A stretch of DNA of 64,000 nt from Bacteroidia bacterium (GCA_030427905.1 JAUICL010000008.1:1-64000); one strand, 5' to 3'; counted from the stretch's first letter, positions 19,555 through 29,232 are shown. Translations and numbers: made by a program. Notes: generated by a model not told the origin, from the letters alone.

Positions 19555-19568
19555 TTGAGTAATTTGTG

Positions 19569-19576
19569 CAAATGTA
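19569..19576 (-). promoter_or_regulatory. -7 promoter element of the ABC exporter gene
   Basis: TACATTTG on the minus strand matches TAnnTTTG and lies 14 bases before the ATG. No -33 partner at proper spacing. Confidence 0.45.
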
Positions 19577-19630
19577 ATCAGACCAAATAAAGGGTTTGGT
19601 CACAGAATTGTCTGAAAAGTGAAATAATTT

Positions 19631-19660
19631 TTTGGATAACGACAAAAAAGCATACTTTTG
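19631..19660 (+). promoter_or_regulatory. Promoter of rpmH (TTTG -33, TACTTTTG -7)
   Basis: TTTG (19631-19634) and TACTTTTG (19653-19660) are separated by 18 bases, matching the Bacteroidota housekeeping consensus on both elements. Transcription is expected to start about 5-7 bases later, giving a leader of roughly 38 bases before rpmH. This is the clearest complete promoter in the window. Confidence 0.8.
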
Positions 19661-19703
19661 CAGTCCGTTTTTAGGGAACTGAAAGCGAATAATACCTACA
19701 GAA

Positions 19704-19862
19704 ATGAAAAGAACATTCCAGCCTTCAAACAGAAAGCGTAGAAATAAGCACGGATTCCGTGAGCGCATGTCTTCAGCAAACGGACGTAAAGTTTTAAGTG
19801 CTCGTCGTAAAAAAGGACGTAAGCGCGTATCAGTTTCTGATGTGAAATTGCACAAGAGATAA
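19704..19862 (+). CDS. rpmH: 50S ribosomal protein L34
   Basis: A 52-residue, extremely basic protein beginning [20 protein letters not shown], continuing [26 protein letters not shown] and ending KLHKR. The first 45 residues match the universal L34 sequence (KRTFQPS, HGFRxRM, GRxVLxxRRxKGRxxLS). It is slightly longer than the 44-46 residues common in other bacteria because of a short C-terminal extension, as is usual in Bacteroidota. It stands alone with its own promoter and terminator. The common neighbours rnpA and dnaA are absent here. Confidence 0.97.
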   Translation: MKRTFQPSNRKRRNKHGFRERMSSANGRKVLSARRKKGRKRVSVSDVKLHKR

Positions 19863-19888
19863 TTTCGCTTTACGTATTAAAAGCATTT

Positions 19889-19919
19889 GCCGCCTCGATT
19901 TTTTCGGGGCGGCTTTTTT
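19889..19919 (+). terminator. Intrinsic terminator of rpmH
   Basis: GCCGCCTCGA pairs with TCGGGGCGGC (one T-G pair) around a short T-rich loop, followed by a run of six T. It lies 26 bases after the rpmH stop. Confidence 0.9.
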
Positions 19920-19929
19920 GTTTAAGCCT

Positions 19930-20877
19930 TTACATCCACCCCTTCTCCCGTATGACTCTTGCACTTTCTTTGGTGAGTAGCACGTGGCCTGATTCCAAAA
20001 TGTGAATTTTCGCATGCGGGCAATCTCTCTTCAACTTGTCTCCGTTCTTTACGGGAATCACCCGGTCTCTTTCGCCCAGAAATAAATCGATTGGTATTCG
20101 ATTTTCATTGATGGTCCGTACAAATTCTTTCCAGCGTGGATCCAGAAGTCGTAAGAACGCCCATACATTATATACCTGCCACTGAAGTTCGGTGGTCTCG
20201 GTGTTGGCTTTTACAAACTGCACTGTTTTGTGGTTAACAATCCGCGCCCGATGCATTGCGCCTAACAGGTATTCGAAATGCCGGTTGTTCTTGATGAAAT
20301 ATCGAAAGGCCGATCTTCCGGTTTTCTTGTGACTCAGCATCACGTACCAACGGTTCTTTGTGAGTCCATCTGGTGCAAAAAGGTAGATGTGTTCTACTCG
20401 CTCTGGAAGCACTTCACCGATCTTCATGGCAATTCTTCCACCCAGACTATACCCGAGTACAGCAACTTTTTCAACACCAATAGACTGGATGAACGCTTCA
20501 AAATACGATGTAAATTCTTCCTGTGTTAAAGGGTTTCGGTCTACATCTTCGCTGGGTAATTGGCTTGCTCCATGAAAAGGTAGGTCGAAGGAATAGGTTG
20601 TAAATAAGTCGTCTGGCCAGTTTTTCAAGAAGTTCAAAGGCACTCTGTGATCCAGCGAAAAGCCGTGGAAGGCCAGTACAATCCTATTTCCATGGCCCCA
20701 AACCGCATATGCAAGGTCGAGTCGGCCATGTTGAAATCTTTGAAGTTGACTTGTGTCGGAATTCTCGCTGGTCAATGAAAAAAAACAATTACTTTTGCAC
20801 TTTAAATGAAGCGAATTTCCAGCACATTTAAATCTCTTTTGATCCGGAATCTGGGTCTTCGCAATTTCCCCCATCAT
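19930..20877 (-). CDS. Alpha/beta-hydrolase family protein
   Basis: Up to 315 residues. The alpha/beta-hydrolase core is clear: LAFHGFSLDHR (oxyanion HGF), nucleophile elbow VLGYSLGGR, acid in FLGERDRVIP and the catalytic histidine in ESGHVLL near the C-terminus. The substrate is unknown. The start is uncertain: the first 40 residues do not look like a conserved domain and overlap the probable carB promoter, and no other ATG lies before the core. A TTG giving a start at TSENSDTSQLQ is plausible. Two other possibilities are an esterase or a carbon-carbon hydrolase of the MhpC type. Confidence 0.8.
   Translation of the reverse strand: MMGEIAKTQIPDQKRFKCAGNSLHLKCKSNCFFSLTSENSDTSQLQRFQHGRLDLAYAVWGHGNRIVLAFHGFSLDHRVPLNFLKNWPDDLFTTYSFDLPFHGASQLPSEDVDRNPLTQEEFTSYFEAFIQSIGVEKVAVLGYSLGGRIAMKIGEVLPERVEHIYLFAPDGLTKNRWYVMLSHKKTGRSAFRYFIKNNRHFEYLLGAMHRARIVNHKTVQFVKANTETTELQWQVYNVWAFLRLLDPRWKEFVRTINENRIPIDLFLGERDRVIPVKNGDKLKRDCPHAKIHILESGHVLLTKESARVIREKGWM
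20790..20797 (+). promoter_or_regulatory. Probable -7 promoter element of carB
   Basis: TACTTTTG is identical to the rpmH -7 box and sits 97 bases before the carB ATG. A good -33 TTTG is not visible. If real, it lies inside the annotated 5' end of the divergent hydrolase gene. Confidence 0.5.
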
Positions 20878-20894
20878 TATTTAAATAAACTCTT

Positions 20895-23714
20895 ATGCCA
20901 AGAGATAATAGTATCAAGTCCGTACTGATTATAGGAAGCGGGCCAATCGTTATTGGTCAAGCATGTGAATTTGACTACTCTGGATCGCAAGCGTCCAGAT
21001 CTTTACGCGAAGAAGGTATCGAAGTAACCTTAATCAATTCGAACCCCGCAACCATTATGACCGATAAGGTGGTTGCAGACAACGTATATCTCAAACCACT
21101 AGAGCCAGAATCGATCGTTGAGATTCTAAAAGAACATCCAAATATTGACGCTGTGCTGCCAACGATGGGGGGACAAACGGCTTTGAATCTCGCTATCAAG
21201 TGTGAAGAACTTGGCATCTGGAAAGACCACAATGTTCGGATGATTGGTGTAGATATCGCCGCTATTGATATCACTGAAAACCGCGAGCAGTTTAGAAAAC
21301 TCATGCTCGAGTTGGGTATCGGTATGGCACCCCAAGCTACGGCCAATTCGTTTCTGGAAGGAAAGGAAGTAGCTCAGGAGTTTGGTTTCCCGCTCTGTAT
21401 CCGCCCGAGTTACACACTCGGTGGTTCAGGAGCAGCAATCGTTCACAACCAAGAAGATTTTGATAAGCTCCTGACTCGAGGGCTTCACGCCTCACCGATC
21501 CACGAAGTAATGATCGATAAAGCATTGCTCGGATGGAAGGAGTTTGAGCTTGAATTGCTGCGTGACGACAATGACAATGTTGTCATCATTTGTTCGGTAG
21601 AAAACATGGACCCAATGGGGATCCACACGGGCGACAGTATTACTGTGGCACCAGCCATGACATTGAGCGACCGCACTTATCAGCGTATGCGCGACATGGC
21701 CTTTAAAATGATGCGTTCGATCGGAAACTTTGCGGGTGGATGTAACGTCCAGTTTGCTGTGAGTCCAGACGAAAACGAAGATATTATTGCTATTGAGATC
21801 AACCCACGTGTGTCGCGCTCTTCAGCGTTGGCATCAAAAGCTACGGGTTATCCAATCGCTAAGATTGCAGCTAAGCTCGCCATTGGGTACAACCTCGATG
21901 AGCTGAAAAACCAGATTACCAAGACGACATCGGCTCTATTCGAACCTACGCTCGACTACGTAATCGTTAAGATTCCGCGTTGGAACTTCGATAAATTCAA
22001 AGGTTCAGACCGCGAGCTAGGACTTCAAATGAAGTCGGTAGGAGAAGTAATGGGAATCGGTCGCTCCTTCCAAGAAGCTCTTCAAAAGGCTTGTCAATCG
22101 CTAGAAATCAAGCGAAACGGGCTAGGTGCTGACGGTAAGGAAGTAACTGATCAAGCAAAATTGTTGGATAGCCTCGAGCACCCGAGCTGGAACAGACTAT
22201 TCCACGTTTACGACGCCATTAAGCTTGGTATCTCGTTCAAGACCATCCACGAGAAGACAAAAATCGATTACTGGTTCTTGAAGCAGATCGAAGATTTGAT
22301 TCACCTTGAAGGAAGAATCGAAGATTTCACCGTAGACAATATTCCACGAGAATTGCTTTTCGAAGCCAAGCAAAAGGGATATGCTGACAGGCAGATCGCT
22401 CACCTGCTTCGTTGTTTGGAAAGTGCGGTTTTTGCGAAGCGGCAGGAAATGGGAGTCAACCGAGTCTTTAAACTGGTTGATACATGTGCGGCTGAGTTCG
22501 AAGCACAAACACCTTACTACTACAGTACCTTCGACGAAGAAAATGAATCGGTAGTAACCGATAAGAAGAAGGTCGTTGTTTTAGGATCTGGTCCCAACCG
22601 AATTGGTCAGGGTATCGAGTTTGACTACTGTTGTGTGCACGGTGTAATAGCTGCGAAAGAAGCGGGTTACGAAACCGTGATGATCAACTGTAATCCGGAA
22701 ACCGTTTCAACCGACTTCGATACGGCTGACAAACTATACTTCGAGCCCGTTTTCTGGGAGCATATTTACGATATCATTCTCCACGAAAAACCAGTAGGAG
22801 TTATCGTGCAACTCGGAGGACAAACTGCATTGAAACTCGCCGAGAAATTGAGTCGCTACGGTATCCCAATCATGGGTACAAGCTTCGAAGCGCTTGATCT
22901 CGCCGAAGATCGTGGAAGCTTCTCGACACTTTTGAAGAAGAACAATATTCCTTATCCAAAATTCGGAGTCGTTGACAATGCCGAGCAGTCATTGGATCTG
23001 GCAGATGAGCTAGGCTTCCCACTCCTTGTGCGTCCAAGTTATGTACTTGGTGGGCAAGCGATGAAAATTGTCATCAATAAGGAAGAACTCGAAACGCACG
23101 TGGTGAACATTCACCGTCAGATGCCAGAGAATAAGATTCTTCTTGACCACTTCCTAAGTGGCGCCATTGAAGCAGAAGCTGATGCGATTTGCGATGGCGA
23201 AGATGTGTACATTATCGGTATCATGCAGCACATTGAGCCGGCTGGTATTCACTCTGGCGACTCTTACGCTGTGCTTCCACCTTACAATTTGGGAGACCTA
23301 ATAGTTGAGCAAATCGAAGATATTACGAAGCGTATAGCAGTCGCTCTGAAAACCAAGGGGTTGATCAATATTCAGTTTGCTATTAAGGATGATGTTGTAT
23401 ACGTGATCGAAGCCAATCCAAGAGCTTCTCGGACAGTGCCGTTCATTGCCAAAGCATACGACGAGCCGTACGTAAAATACGCTACTAAAGTGATGTTGGG
23501 AGAAGCAAAAGTGAAAGACTTCGACTTCAAACCAAACAAGCAAGGATACGCCATCAAGATTCCGGTTTTCTCTTTTGAGAAATTCCCGAACGTGAATAAA
23601 GAGTTAGGACCTGAGATGAAATCGACTGGTGAAGCCATTCGGTTTATCGATAACCTGATGGACCCGTTTTTCAGAAAGGTTCACAGCGAAAGGAACCTCT
23701 ACTTGAGTAGATAA
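20895..23714 (+). CDS. carB: Carbamoyl-phosphate synthase large subunit, without the regulatory domain
   Basis: 939 residues, against about 1,073 in E. coli. The internal duplication is plain: VLIIGSGPIVIGQACEFDYSG and VVVLGSGPNRIGQGIEFDYCC open the two halves, PTMGGQTALNL and VQLGGQTALKL follow, and each half carries an ATP-grasp domain (RPSYTLGGSG, RPSYVLGGQA; EINPRVSRSSALASKATGYP, EANPRASRTVPFIAKA). It makes carbamoyl phosphate for pyrimidines and arginine. The protein stops right after the second synthetase domain, so the MGS-like allosteric domain is missing. carA is not adjacent. I believe flavobacterial CarB proteins are often this short. Confidence 0.96.
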   Translation: MPRDNSIKSVLIIGSGPIVIGQACEFDYSGSQASRSLREEGIEVTLINSNPATIMTDKVVADNVYLKPLEPESIVEILKEHPNIDAVLPTMGGQTALNLAIKCEELGIWKDHNVRMIGVDIAAIDITENREQFRKLMLELGIGMAPQATANSFLEGKEVAQEFGFPLCIRPSYTLGGSGAAIVHNQEDFDKLLTRGLHASPIHEVMIDKALLGWKEFELELLRDDNDNVVIICSVENMDPMGIHTGDSITVAPAMTLSDRTYQRMRDMAFKMMRSIGNFAGGCNVQFAVSPDENEDIIAIEINPRVSRSSALASKATGYPIAKIAAKLAIGYNLDELKNQITKTTSALFEPTLDYVIVKIPRWNFDKFKGSDRELGLQMKSVGEVMGIGRSFQEALQKACQSLEIKRNGLGADGKEVTDQAKLLDSLEHPSWNRLFHVYDAIKLGISFKTIHEKTKIDYWFLKQIEDLIHLEGRIEDFTVDNIPRELLFEAKQKGYADRQIAHLLRCLESAVFAKRQEMGVNRVFKLVDTCAAEFEAQTPYYYSTFDEENESVVTDKKKVVVLGSGPNRIGQGIEFDYCCVHGVIAAKEAGYETVMINCNPETVSTDFDTADKLYFEPVFWEHIYDIILHEKPVGVIVQLGGQTALKLAEKLSRYGIPIMGTSFEALDLAEDRGSFSTLLKKNNIPYPKFGVVDNAEQSLDLADELGFPLLVRPSYVLGGQAMKIVINKEELETHVVNIHRQMPENKILLDHFLSGAIEAEADAICDGEDVYIIGIMQHIEPAGIHSGDSYAVLPPYNLGDLIVEQIEDITKRIAVALKTKGLINIQFAIKDDVVYVIEANPRASRTVPFIAKAYDEPYVKYATKVMLGEAKVKDFDFKPNKQGYAIKIPVFSFEKFPNVNKELGPEMKSTGEAIRFIDNLMDPFFRKVHSERNLYLSR

Positions 23715-23715
23715 T

Positions 23716-23755
23716 TTAAAAAGGATTCTGGAGAAATTTCAGAATCCTTTTTTTC
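23716..23755 (+). terminator. Intrinsic terminator of carB
   Basis: AAAAAGGATTCTG and CAGAATCCTTTTT form a long stem with the loop GAGAAATTT, followed by a T-run. It begins three bases after the carB stop. Confidence 0.92.
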
Positions 23756-23816
23756 TTTTTCAGATTCCGAGATATATGTAGAACTTTAACGTTCGAAACA
23801 AACTTATGCAGTAGGA

Positions 23817-24062
23817 ATGCTCAGAATCATATTCTTCCTTATAATTTTCTATTTTGTGTTTCGCTATTTGGGGCGTTTGTTTAACCCACAGCGGCAACAT
23901 TCTCGGCGTTCTGGGGCTGGTTCGCGTCAATCTGCTGATGACCGCTCACGAAGCGAAGGGGACGTACGAATTGAATATCCTTCCGATCAGCGAAGCGATA
24001 AGAAGAAATATAAAGAAGATGCACTCGGTGGCGAATATGTCGAGTTTGAAGAAGTCGATTAA
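23817..24062 (+). CDS. DUF4834 family small membrane protein
   Basis: 81 residues. One N-terminal membrane helix (MLRIIFFLIIFYFVFRYLGRLF) is followed by a hydrophilic charged tail ending GGEYVEFEEVD. This layout and the end motif match DUF4834, a family restricted to Bacteroidota with no known function. It lies nine bases before the YfhO-family gene and is presumably co-transcribed with it. Confidence 0.8.
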   Translation: MLRIIFFLIIFYFVFRYLGRLFNPQRQHSRRSGAGSRQSADDRSRSEGDVRIEYPSDQRSDKKKYKEDALGGEYVEFEEVD

Positions 24063-24071
24063 TCCAATTCT

Positions 24072-26759
24072 ATGAAAGAAAAACTAAAACAGTTCTTGCC
24101 GCATATCGCGGTGATCGGAATATTCATTGCACTCTGTGTAGCTTATTTTTACCCAGCATTCACAGGATATAAATTGGCTCAGAGCGATATCACCTTTTAC
24201 CGTGGCATGTCGCAAGAAATAAGTGCCTTTAGGGCGGAGTTTGATCAGGAGCCCCTTTGGACTAATTCCATGTTTGGGGGAATGCCGGCGTATCAGATTT
24301 CTGTGAAATATCCCGGTGATTTTCTAGGTGTGATCGATTCCATCATGACCCTTGGCCTGCCTAAACCGGCGGCTTACGTTTTTCTTTACTTCATCGGCTT
24401 TTACATCTTGCTGGTCACCTTGCGGCTGAAACCCACTTGGGCGGCAGTCGGGGCTATCGGATTTGGGCTTGCCAGTTACTACTTCGCCATCCTTATCGCC
24501 GGTCACAACACCAAAGCACACGCCATTGGGTATCTGGCGCCGATTCTAGCGGGAATCATTCTGACTTATCGAGGAAAATACTTGTTGGGGGGTGCCATTA
24601 CAGCGCTCTTTATGGCCCTAGAAGTGGATAGTAATCACGTGCAGATCACGTATTACTTCGGATTTCTCTTGGTTTTTTACGGTATAGCCAAACTCATTGA
24701 GCTCTCGAGAAAGGGCGAAACTCAGCACTTCCTGAAAGCTTCGGGAGTGATTGTAGGTGCCGTCTTGATCGGTGTACTCGCCAATCTCAATATCCTTTGG
24801 AATACGTACGAGTACGGAAAGCATACCACACGTGGTAAGTCAGAACTTACCATCAAAGCCGACGGGTCTTCCAATATGGACAACCAAACCGAAGGCCTGG
24901 ACAGAGACTATGTCACGCAGTGGAGTTATGGTCTGGGTGAAAGTTTCTCGTACATTATTCCCAATGTGAAGGGTGGAAAGTCGGGCGCACTCATAGATCA
25001 AAATTTGCAGAAAGAAAATCCCGTTTTGTACAACAAAATTGCTTCGGGATATCAAGCTACTCAGATTCTACCAAATTCTTACTGGGGTAATCAGCCGTAT
25101 GTAGCTGGTTCGGTTTACTTCGGAGTTGTGGTGGTTTTGCTCTTTATTTTCGGGTTATTCTTTGTGAATGGACCAGTGAAGTGGGCACTTTTGGCTACGG
25201 TTATTTTGACCATGATGCTCTCTTGGGGGAGCAACTTTATGGGGCTTACAAACTTCTTCCTAGACTACATTCCGGGGTATAACAAGTTCAGGGCGCCGAC
25301 CATTATTCTAGCCATCACCAGTTTTGCCGTTTGTGTGCTTGCTTTCTTATTTCTCAAAGAATTGCTGGAGAACCGTGAGCGCTTTGTGGCTGAGCAAAAG
25401 AAGTTTTTGATGATCGGTGGTGGGGCAGCTCTTTTGCTCCTGCTTTTTCTAGTTACACCCAGCACATTTTTCGATTTCTTCAGTGATATCGAAAAACTCA
25501 ATTTCGAAGCACTCCTGGCATCTGGCAACAGCGTGCAAGTACTCGACTACATGGATAAGATCAAAGAAATTCGACTTGAAGTATTTCGTGCCGATACGCT
25601 CCGCGCCTTGATTTTTGTACTTGTAGCCATCGCGCTTTTATGGTTGTACTTGAAGGAAAAGCTCACTTCCAAAGTCATGGTGATCATACTTGGTGTAGCC
25701 ATAATTGGTGATATGTGGCCTATCGATAAGAGATACTTACACAACGAAAAAGAGCGTGGTAAGTACGTGCAGTGGCAGCCAAAAGAAGAAGCGGTGTCAG
25801 GCTATTCGGCATCACAAGCCGATGAGTTTATCCTCGATATGGAATCTAGTCAGAATCCACGGGTTGCTGATGCCATCAGTGCTGCTGAAGAAGCTTACAA
25901 GGCAGAACAGAAAGGCAAGAAGCGGAGAGGGGGGAAGGATGACCAGCTCAATGACGCCCGATTTGCAGCTTTGCGCTTCAATACCAATTACCGTGTGCTC
26001 CCACTACAGGGTGCATGGCAGGATTCTCGTGTAGCCTACTTTCACAAATCGGTAGGTGGTTACCACGGTGCCAAGCTTCAGCGTATTCAGGAGTTTTACG
26101 ATTTTCAGCTTACGCAGGATATTTCTGCGCTGATCCAGGCACTTCAGAATAACCCAACCATGGAGAGTATTCAAGGAGCTTTGAGTACGGCAAATGGATT
26201 GAATCTTTTGAATACGAAATACATCATTTACAACCCCGATGCCCCGGCCATTCAGAATACGAATGCCATTGGGAGCGCTTGGTTTGTCTCAGATTTGCTT
26301 CAGGTAGAAAATGCTGACGAAGAGATTCAGATGATAAATAGTCTGGATATACGCGGCGAAGCTGTGGTCGATAAGCGCTTTGCCGATCAGATTTCTGGAT
26401 TCAGCTACCAGGAAAGCGCTGACGCGGGAATTGCCGTTGTAGAGCACTTGCCGAATTACATCAAGTATACCTATGAGTCATCGGTTCCGCAAGCGGCTAT
26501 TTTCTCAGAGATTTATTACGAAGATGGTTGGCAGGCGTACTTGGATGGTCAACCAGTAGACCATTTCAGAGCGAACTATGTGCTACGCGGTATGATCATT
26601 CCGGAGGGCACCCATGAGATTGAGTTTAAGTTTGAGCCGGTGACATATGTGAGGGCAAATGTCATAAGTCATATTGCCGGAGTAATTGTACTTCTACTGG
26701 TAGCCTTTTCTCTTTTTAGAGAATATAAAAGTCTAGCGAGTCCGCGTAAAAATGACTGA
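24072..26759 (+). CDS. YfhO-family polytopic membrane protein
   Basis: 895 residues. It opens with a membrane helix, a periplasmic loop with QSDITFYRGMSQEISAFR and PLWTNSMFGGMPAYQ, then about eleven further membrane segments. A large soluble C-terminal domain (about 560-860) is followed by a final helix (VISHIAGVIVLLLVAFSLF). This matches the YfhO family, related to GT-C glycosyltransferases. Relatives act on lipoteichoic acid or polyprenyl-linked sugars in Gram-positives, but the role in Bacteroidota is not settled. The acidic residues in the first loop are where GT-C enzymes carry their catalytic group. It overlaps the next glycosyltransferase by eight bases. Confidence 0.85.
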   Translation: MKEKLKQFLPHIAVIGIFIALCVAYFYPAFTGYKLAQSDITFYRGMSQEISAFRAEFDQEPLWTNSMFGGMPAYQISVKYPGDFLGVIDSIMTLGLPKPAAYVFLYFIGFYILLVTLRLKPTWAAVGAIGFGLASYYFAILIAGHNTKAHAIGYLAPILAGIILTYRGKYLLGGAITALFMALEVDSNHVQITYYFGFLLVFYGIAKLIELSRKGETQHFLKASGVIVGAVLIGVLANLNILWNTYEYGKHTTRGKSELTIKADGSSNMDNQTEGLDRDYVTQWSYGLGESFSYIIPNVKGGKSGALIDQNLQKENPVLYNKIASGYQATQILPNSYWGNQPYVAGSVYFGVVVVLLFIFGLFFVNGPVKWALLATVILTMMLSWGSNFMGLTNFFLDYIPGYNKFRAPTIILAITSFAVCVLAFLFLKELLENRERFVAEQKKFLMIGGGAALLLLLFLVTPSTFFDFFSDIEKLNFEALLASGNSVQVLDYMDKIKEIRLEVFRADTLRALIFVLVAIALLWLYLKEKLTSKVMVIILGVAIIGDMWPIDKRYLHNEKERGKYVQWQPKEEAVSGYSASQADEFILDMESSQNPRVADAISAAEEAYKAEQKGKKRRGGKDDQLNDARFAALRFNTNYRVLPLQGAWQDSRVAYFHKSVGGYHGAKLQRIQEFYDFQLTQDISALIQALQNNPTMESIQGALSTANGLNLLNTKYIIYNPDAPAIQNTNAIGSAWFVSDLLQVENADEEIQMINSLDIRGEAVVDKRFADQISGFSYQESADAGIAVVEHLPNYIKYTYESSVPQAAIFSEIYYEDGWQAYLDGQPVDHFRANYVLRGMIIPEGTHEIEFKFEPVTYVRANVISHIAGVIVLLLVAFSLFREYKSLASPRKND

Positions 26760-28032
26760 CGTCCCAGAAGAAAGAAAGCGGGTATTGATTATCACATACT
26801 ACTGGCCACCATCTGGCGGTGCCGGGGTTCAGCGCTGGTTGAAGTTTTGTAAATACCTTCCGCAGTTTGGAGTTGACCCAGTTGTAATAACAGTTGCTCC
26901 AGAATGTGCGAGCTACCCTGTCCTCGATGATACTATGGCGCTTGAAACACAAATAGAAGTTCATAGAACGAGAAGCTTTGAGCCACTCAGATTCTTTTCC
27001 GCCCTGTTTGGTAGGAAGAAAACGCCATACAGTGGATTCTCAAATGTCGATACGCATTCGACTTTTTCGAAGGTAAGCAGGTGGCTAAGAGGAAATTTAT
27101 TCATTCCAGATCCCCGGAAGTATTGGGTGGGATATGCCTTCAAAAAAGCATTGTCTCTGATAGATAAAGGCGCAAATTTTGATGCAATAATTACGACAGG
27201 CCCACCCCACAGTACTCATTTTGTTGGTGAGAAAATAAAACGCGCAACTGGAATGAAGTGGATTGCAGATTTCCGTGACCCGTGGACTGATATCTACTAT
27301 TATGATCAATTGTTACACAGCAAGATTGTCAAGAAAAAAGATGCGGCCATTGAAAAGAGAATCTTAAATGGTGCTGATCTTGTTCTTGCAGTATGTCCAT
27401 CTAATGAGATGTTGTTGAAAGAAAAGCTCCTGAATCCGAATAAATTAAAGGTGATTACCAATGGATTCGATCCATCAGATTTTAATTCTGTTTCCCCGAC
27501 GGTTGGGGTGTTTAGGATTGGTTACACAGGTACTTTGGCATCAACGTATAAGGTAGAGCCCATTTTGAGCATTTTAACAGCTTGTGAATTTGAGTGGAGG
27601 TTAGACATTGCAGGTGTTGTTGCCCCTGAGATAGTAAGTGAAATCTCACGGCTGGGTGTTTCAAATCGTGTAAATATTCTCGGTTATCTTCCCCATAAAA
27701 AGGCTTTAGCAATAGCTCAGAACTCTGATTTATTGCTTCATGTGGTTCCAGATATTGCAGGAGCGAGAAGCGGCACCACAGGAAAACTATTTGAATACAT
27801 TGGCTGTCAAATTCCAATCTTAAACTTTGGAGATAAGGAAGGGGACTCCGCCTTGTTCATAGATGAAGCTCAGGCCGGTAAGTCATTTGATCGTAATGAA
27901 CAGAGTGCCGTTATCGAATATATCGAATCCGTTCGTGATGGAGCCTTTAAAGTGGGGAGTCAGAAAGTTCAAAGATTTTCAAGGAAGGCTATTACGAAAG
28001 ATTTGGCCGAACTAATCATAAACGGTGGGTAA
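26752..28032 (+). CDS. Family 4 glycosyltransferase
   Basis: 426 residues. The N-terminus VLIITYYWPPSGGAGVQRWLKFCKYL and the later ITTGPPHSTHF, WIADFRDPWTDIYYYD, FRIGYTGTLASTYKVEPIL and SGTTGKLFEYIGCQIPIL form the two Rossmann-type halves of a GT-B enzyme of the GT4 type. The WIADFRDPW segment is common in flavobacterial surface-glycan glycosyltransferases. The sugar transferred is unknown. The 5' end is of ordinary base composition, but the rest becomes AT-rich, as in the genes that follow. Confidence 0.87.
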   Translation: MTDVPEERKRVLIITYYWPPSGGAGVQRWLKFCKYLPQFGVDPVVITVAPECASYPVLDDTMALETQIEVHRTRSFEPLRFFSALFGRKKTPYSGFSNVDTHSTFSKVSRWLRGNLFIPDPRKYWVGYAFKKALSLIDKGANFDAIITTGPPHSTHFVGEKIKRATGMKWIADFRDPWTDIYYYDQLLHSKIVKKKDAAIEKRILNGADLVLAVCPSNEMLLKEKLLNPNKLKVITNGFDPSDFNSVSPTVGVFRIGYTGTLASTYKVEPILSILTACEFEWRLDIAGVVAPEIVSEISRLGVSNRVNILGYLPHKKALAIAQNSDLLLHVVPDIAGARSGTTGKLFEYIGCQIPILNFGDKEGDSALFIDEAQAGKSFDRNEQSAVIEYIESVRDGAFKVGSQKVQRFSRKAITKDLAELIINGG

Positions 28033-29227
28033 AGTGAAATCTGTTTTAATGATTTTAGATGCAGGATACCCAAGAGATATCCGCTTAGAAAAGGAAATTC
28101 CTGAATTGATTGGGGAAGGTAACAGGGTTTCTTTGTTGTGTTATCGGAGGAAAGGAGAGTCACGATTTGAAGAACTTGACGGTTTGAATATCATTCGATC
28201 TAAACGGTTCGTGAGCAAAAGACTAAAAGGACTTATAGATATCTATAACGCGTTGTTCTTTATAAATCCTGTATTAAACGCCGAATTAAGAAGAATAGGA
28301 GGGACGTTTGATATTGTTCATGTCCATGATCTACCTGCTGCAAATACGGGACTAAAGTTTGCCAAAAGATGGGGGAGCGTTTCGATTCTCGATCTCCACG
28401 AAAATTATCCTGAAGCAATCAAAATTTGGTTCAAATGGAGAAAAGGTATTCTTATTAAACTAAAAAATAGCCTGTTTTTTTCTTTTACGCGATGGCACAA
28501 GAGGGAAGAGCGAATGGTTAGGTCATATGATCGAATTGTAGCCGTAGTTGATGAGATGAAGGATAGGCTGATTGCGGCTCATAATCTTGATGAAAATAAA
28601 ATCACGGTAGTATCAAATACAGAAAAGGTTGGGGATTTTCGGCGTGACACCAGATTTATCGAAAGAGCAAATGTAATTACGTACGTTGGAGGAATTGGGC
28701 CACATCGCGGGCTTCAGACTGCGATTCTGGCTATGCCAGAAATACTCAAAAAATACCCCGATGCGCGTCTTCAAATTGTAGGAGGCGGGAGTAGCGATAA
28801 TATCAATTTTTTACAAGAGCTTGCTAGGGAAAACTTAGTGGAAGCGTCAATTGATTTTACAGGGCCATTACCCTTTGAACGTGCAAAGGAGTATATGGCA
28901 AACTCTTCGTTGAACATAATTCCACACCTTAAGAATGACCACACAGACAACACAATACCTCACAAACTCTTCCAGATTATGAGCTTCGGGTATCCGCTTA
29001 TGGTTTCAAATAGCTCCCCATTAATGCGTGTTGTAAATGAACTTAATGCGGGAATAGTTTTCGAAGCAGGCAGTCCTAAGTCGTTTTCTTCCAGGGCTAT
29101 ATGGGCTTTTGAAAACAATGAGTCGCTTTGTAAAATGGCAATAAACGCTAGTGTTCAAATGGAGAGCGGAAAGTATAGCTGGGAGTATGATGCTGCCAGA
29201 TTATTGCAGCTCTATGCCTCTTTATAA
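28025..29227 (+). CDS. Family 4 glycosyltransferase
   Basis: About 400 residues, GT-B fold. MILDAGYPRDIRLEKEIPELIGEG opens the acceptor domain. HVHDLPAANTG and SILDLHENYPEAIK lie in the middle. The donor domain has ITYVGGIGPHRGLQTAI, RLQIVGGG and NTIPHKLFQIMSFGYPLMVS, the usual place of the E(x7)E-type donor motif, here degenerate. The start is a GTG, at 28025 (overlapping the previous gene) or 28034 (just after its stop); the second reads MKSVLMILDAG and seems natural. Part of the surface-polysaccharide cluster. Confidence 0.86.
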   Translation: MGKVKSVLMILDAGYPRDIRLEKEIPELIGEGNRVSLLCYRRKGESRFEELDGLNIIRSKRFVSKRLKGLIDIYNALFFINPVLNAELRRIGGTFDIVHVHDLPAANTGLKFAKRWGSVSILDLHENYPEAIKIWFKWRKGILIKLKNSLFFSFTRWHKREERMVRSYDRIVAVVDEMKDRLIAAHNLDENKITVVSNTEKVGDFRRDTRFIERANVITYVGGIGPHRGLQTAILAMPEILKKYPDARLQIVGGGSSDNINFLQELARENLVEASIDFTGPLPFERAKEYMANSSLNIIPHLKNDHTDNTIPHKLFQIMSFGYPLMVSNSSPLMRVVNELNAGIVFEAGSPKSFSSRAIWAFENNESLCKMAINASVQMESGKYSWEYDAARLLQLYASL

Positions 29228-29232
29228 TCTTA

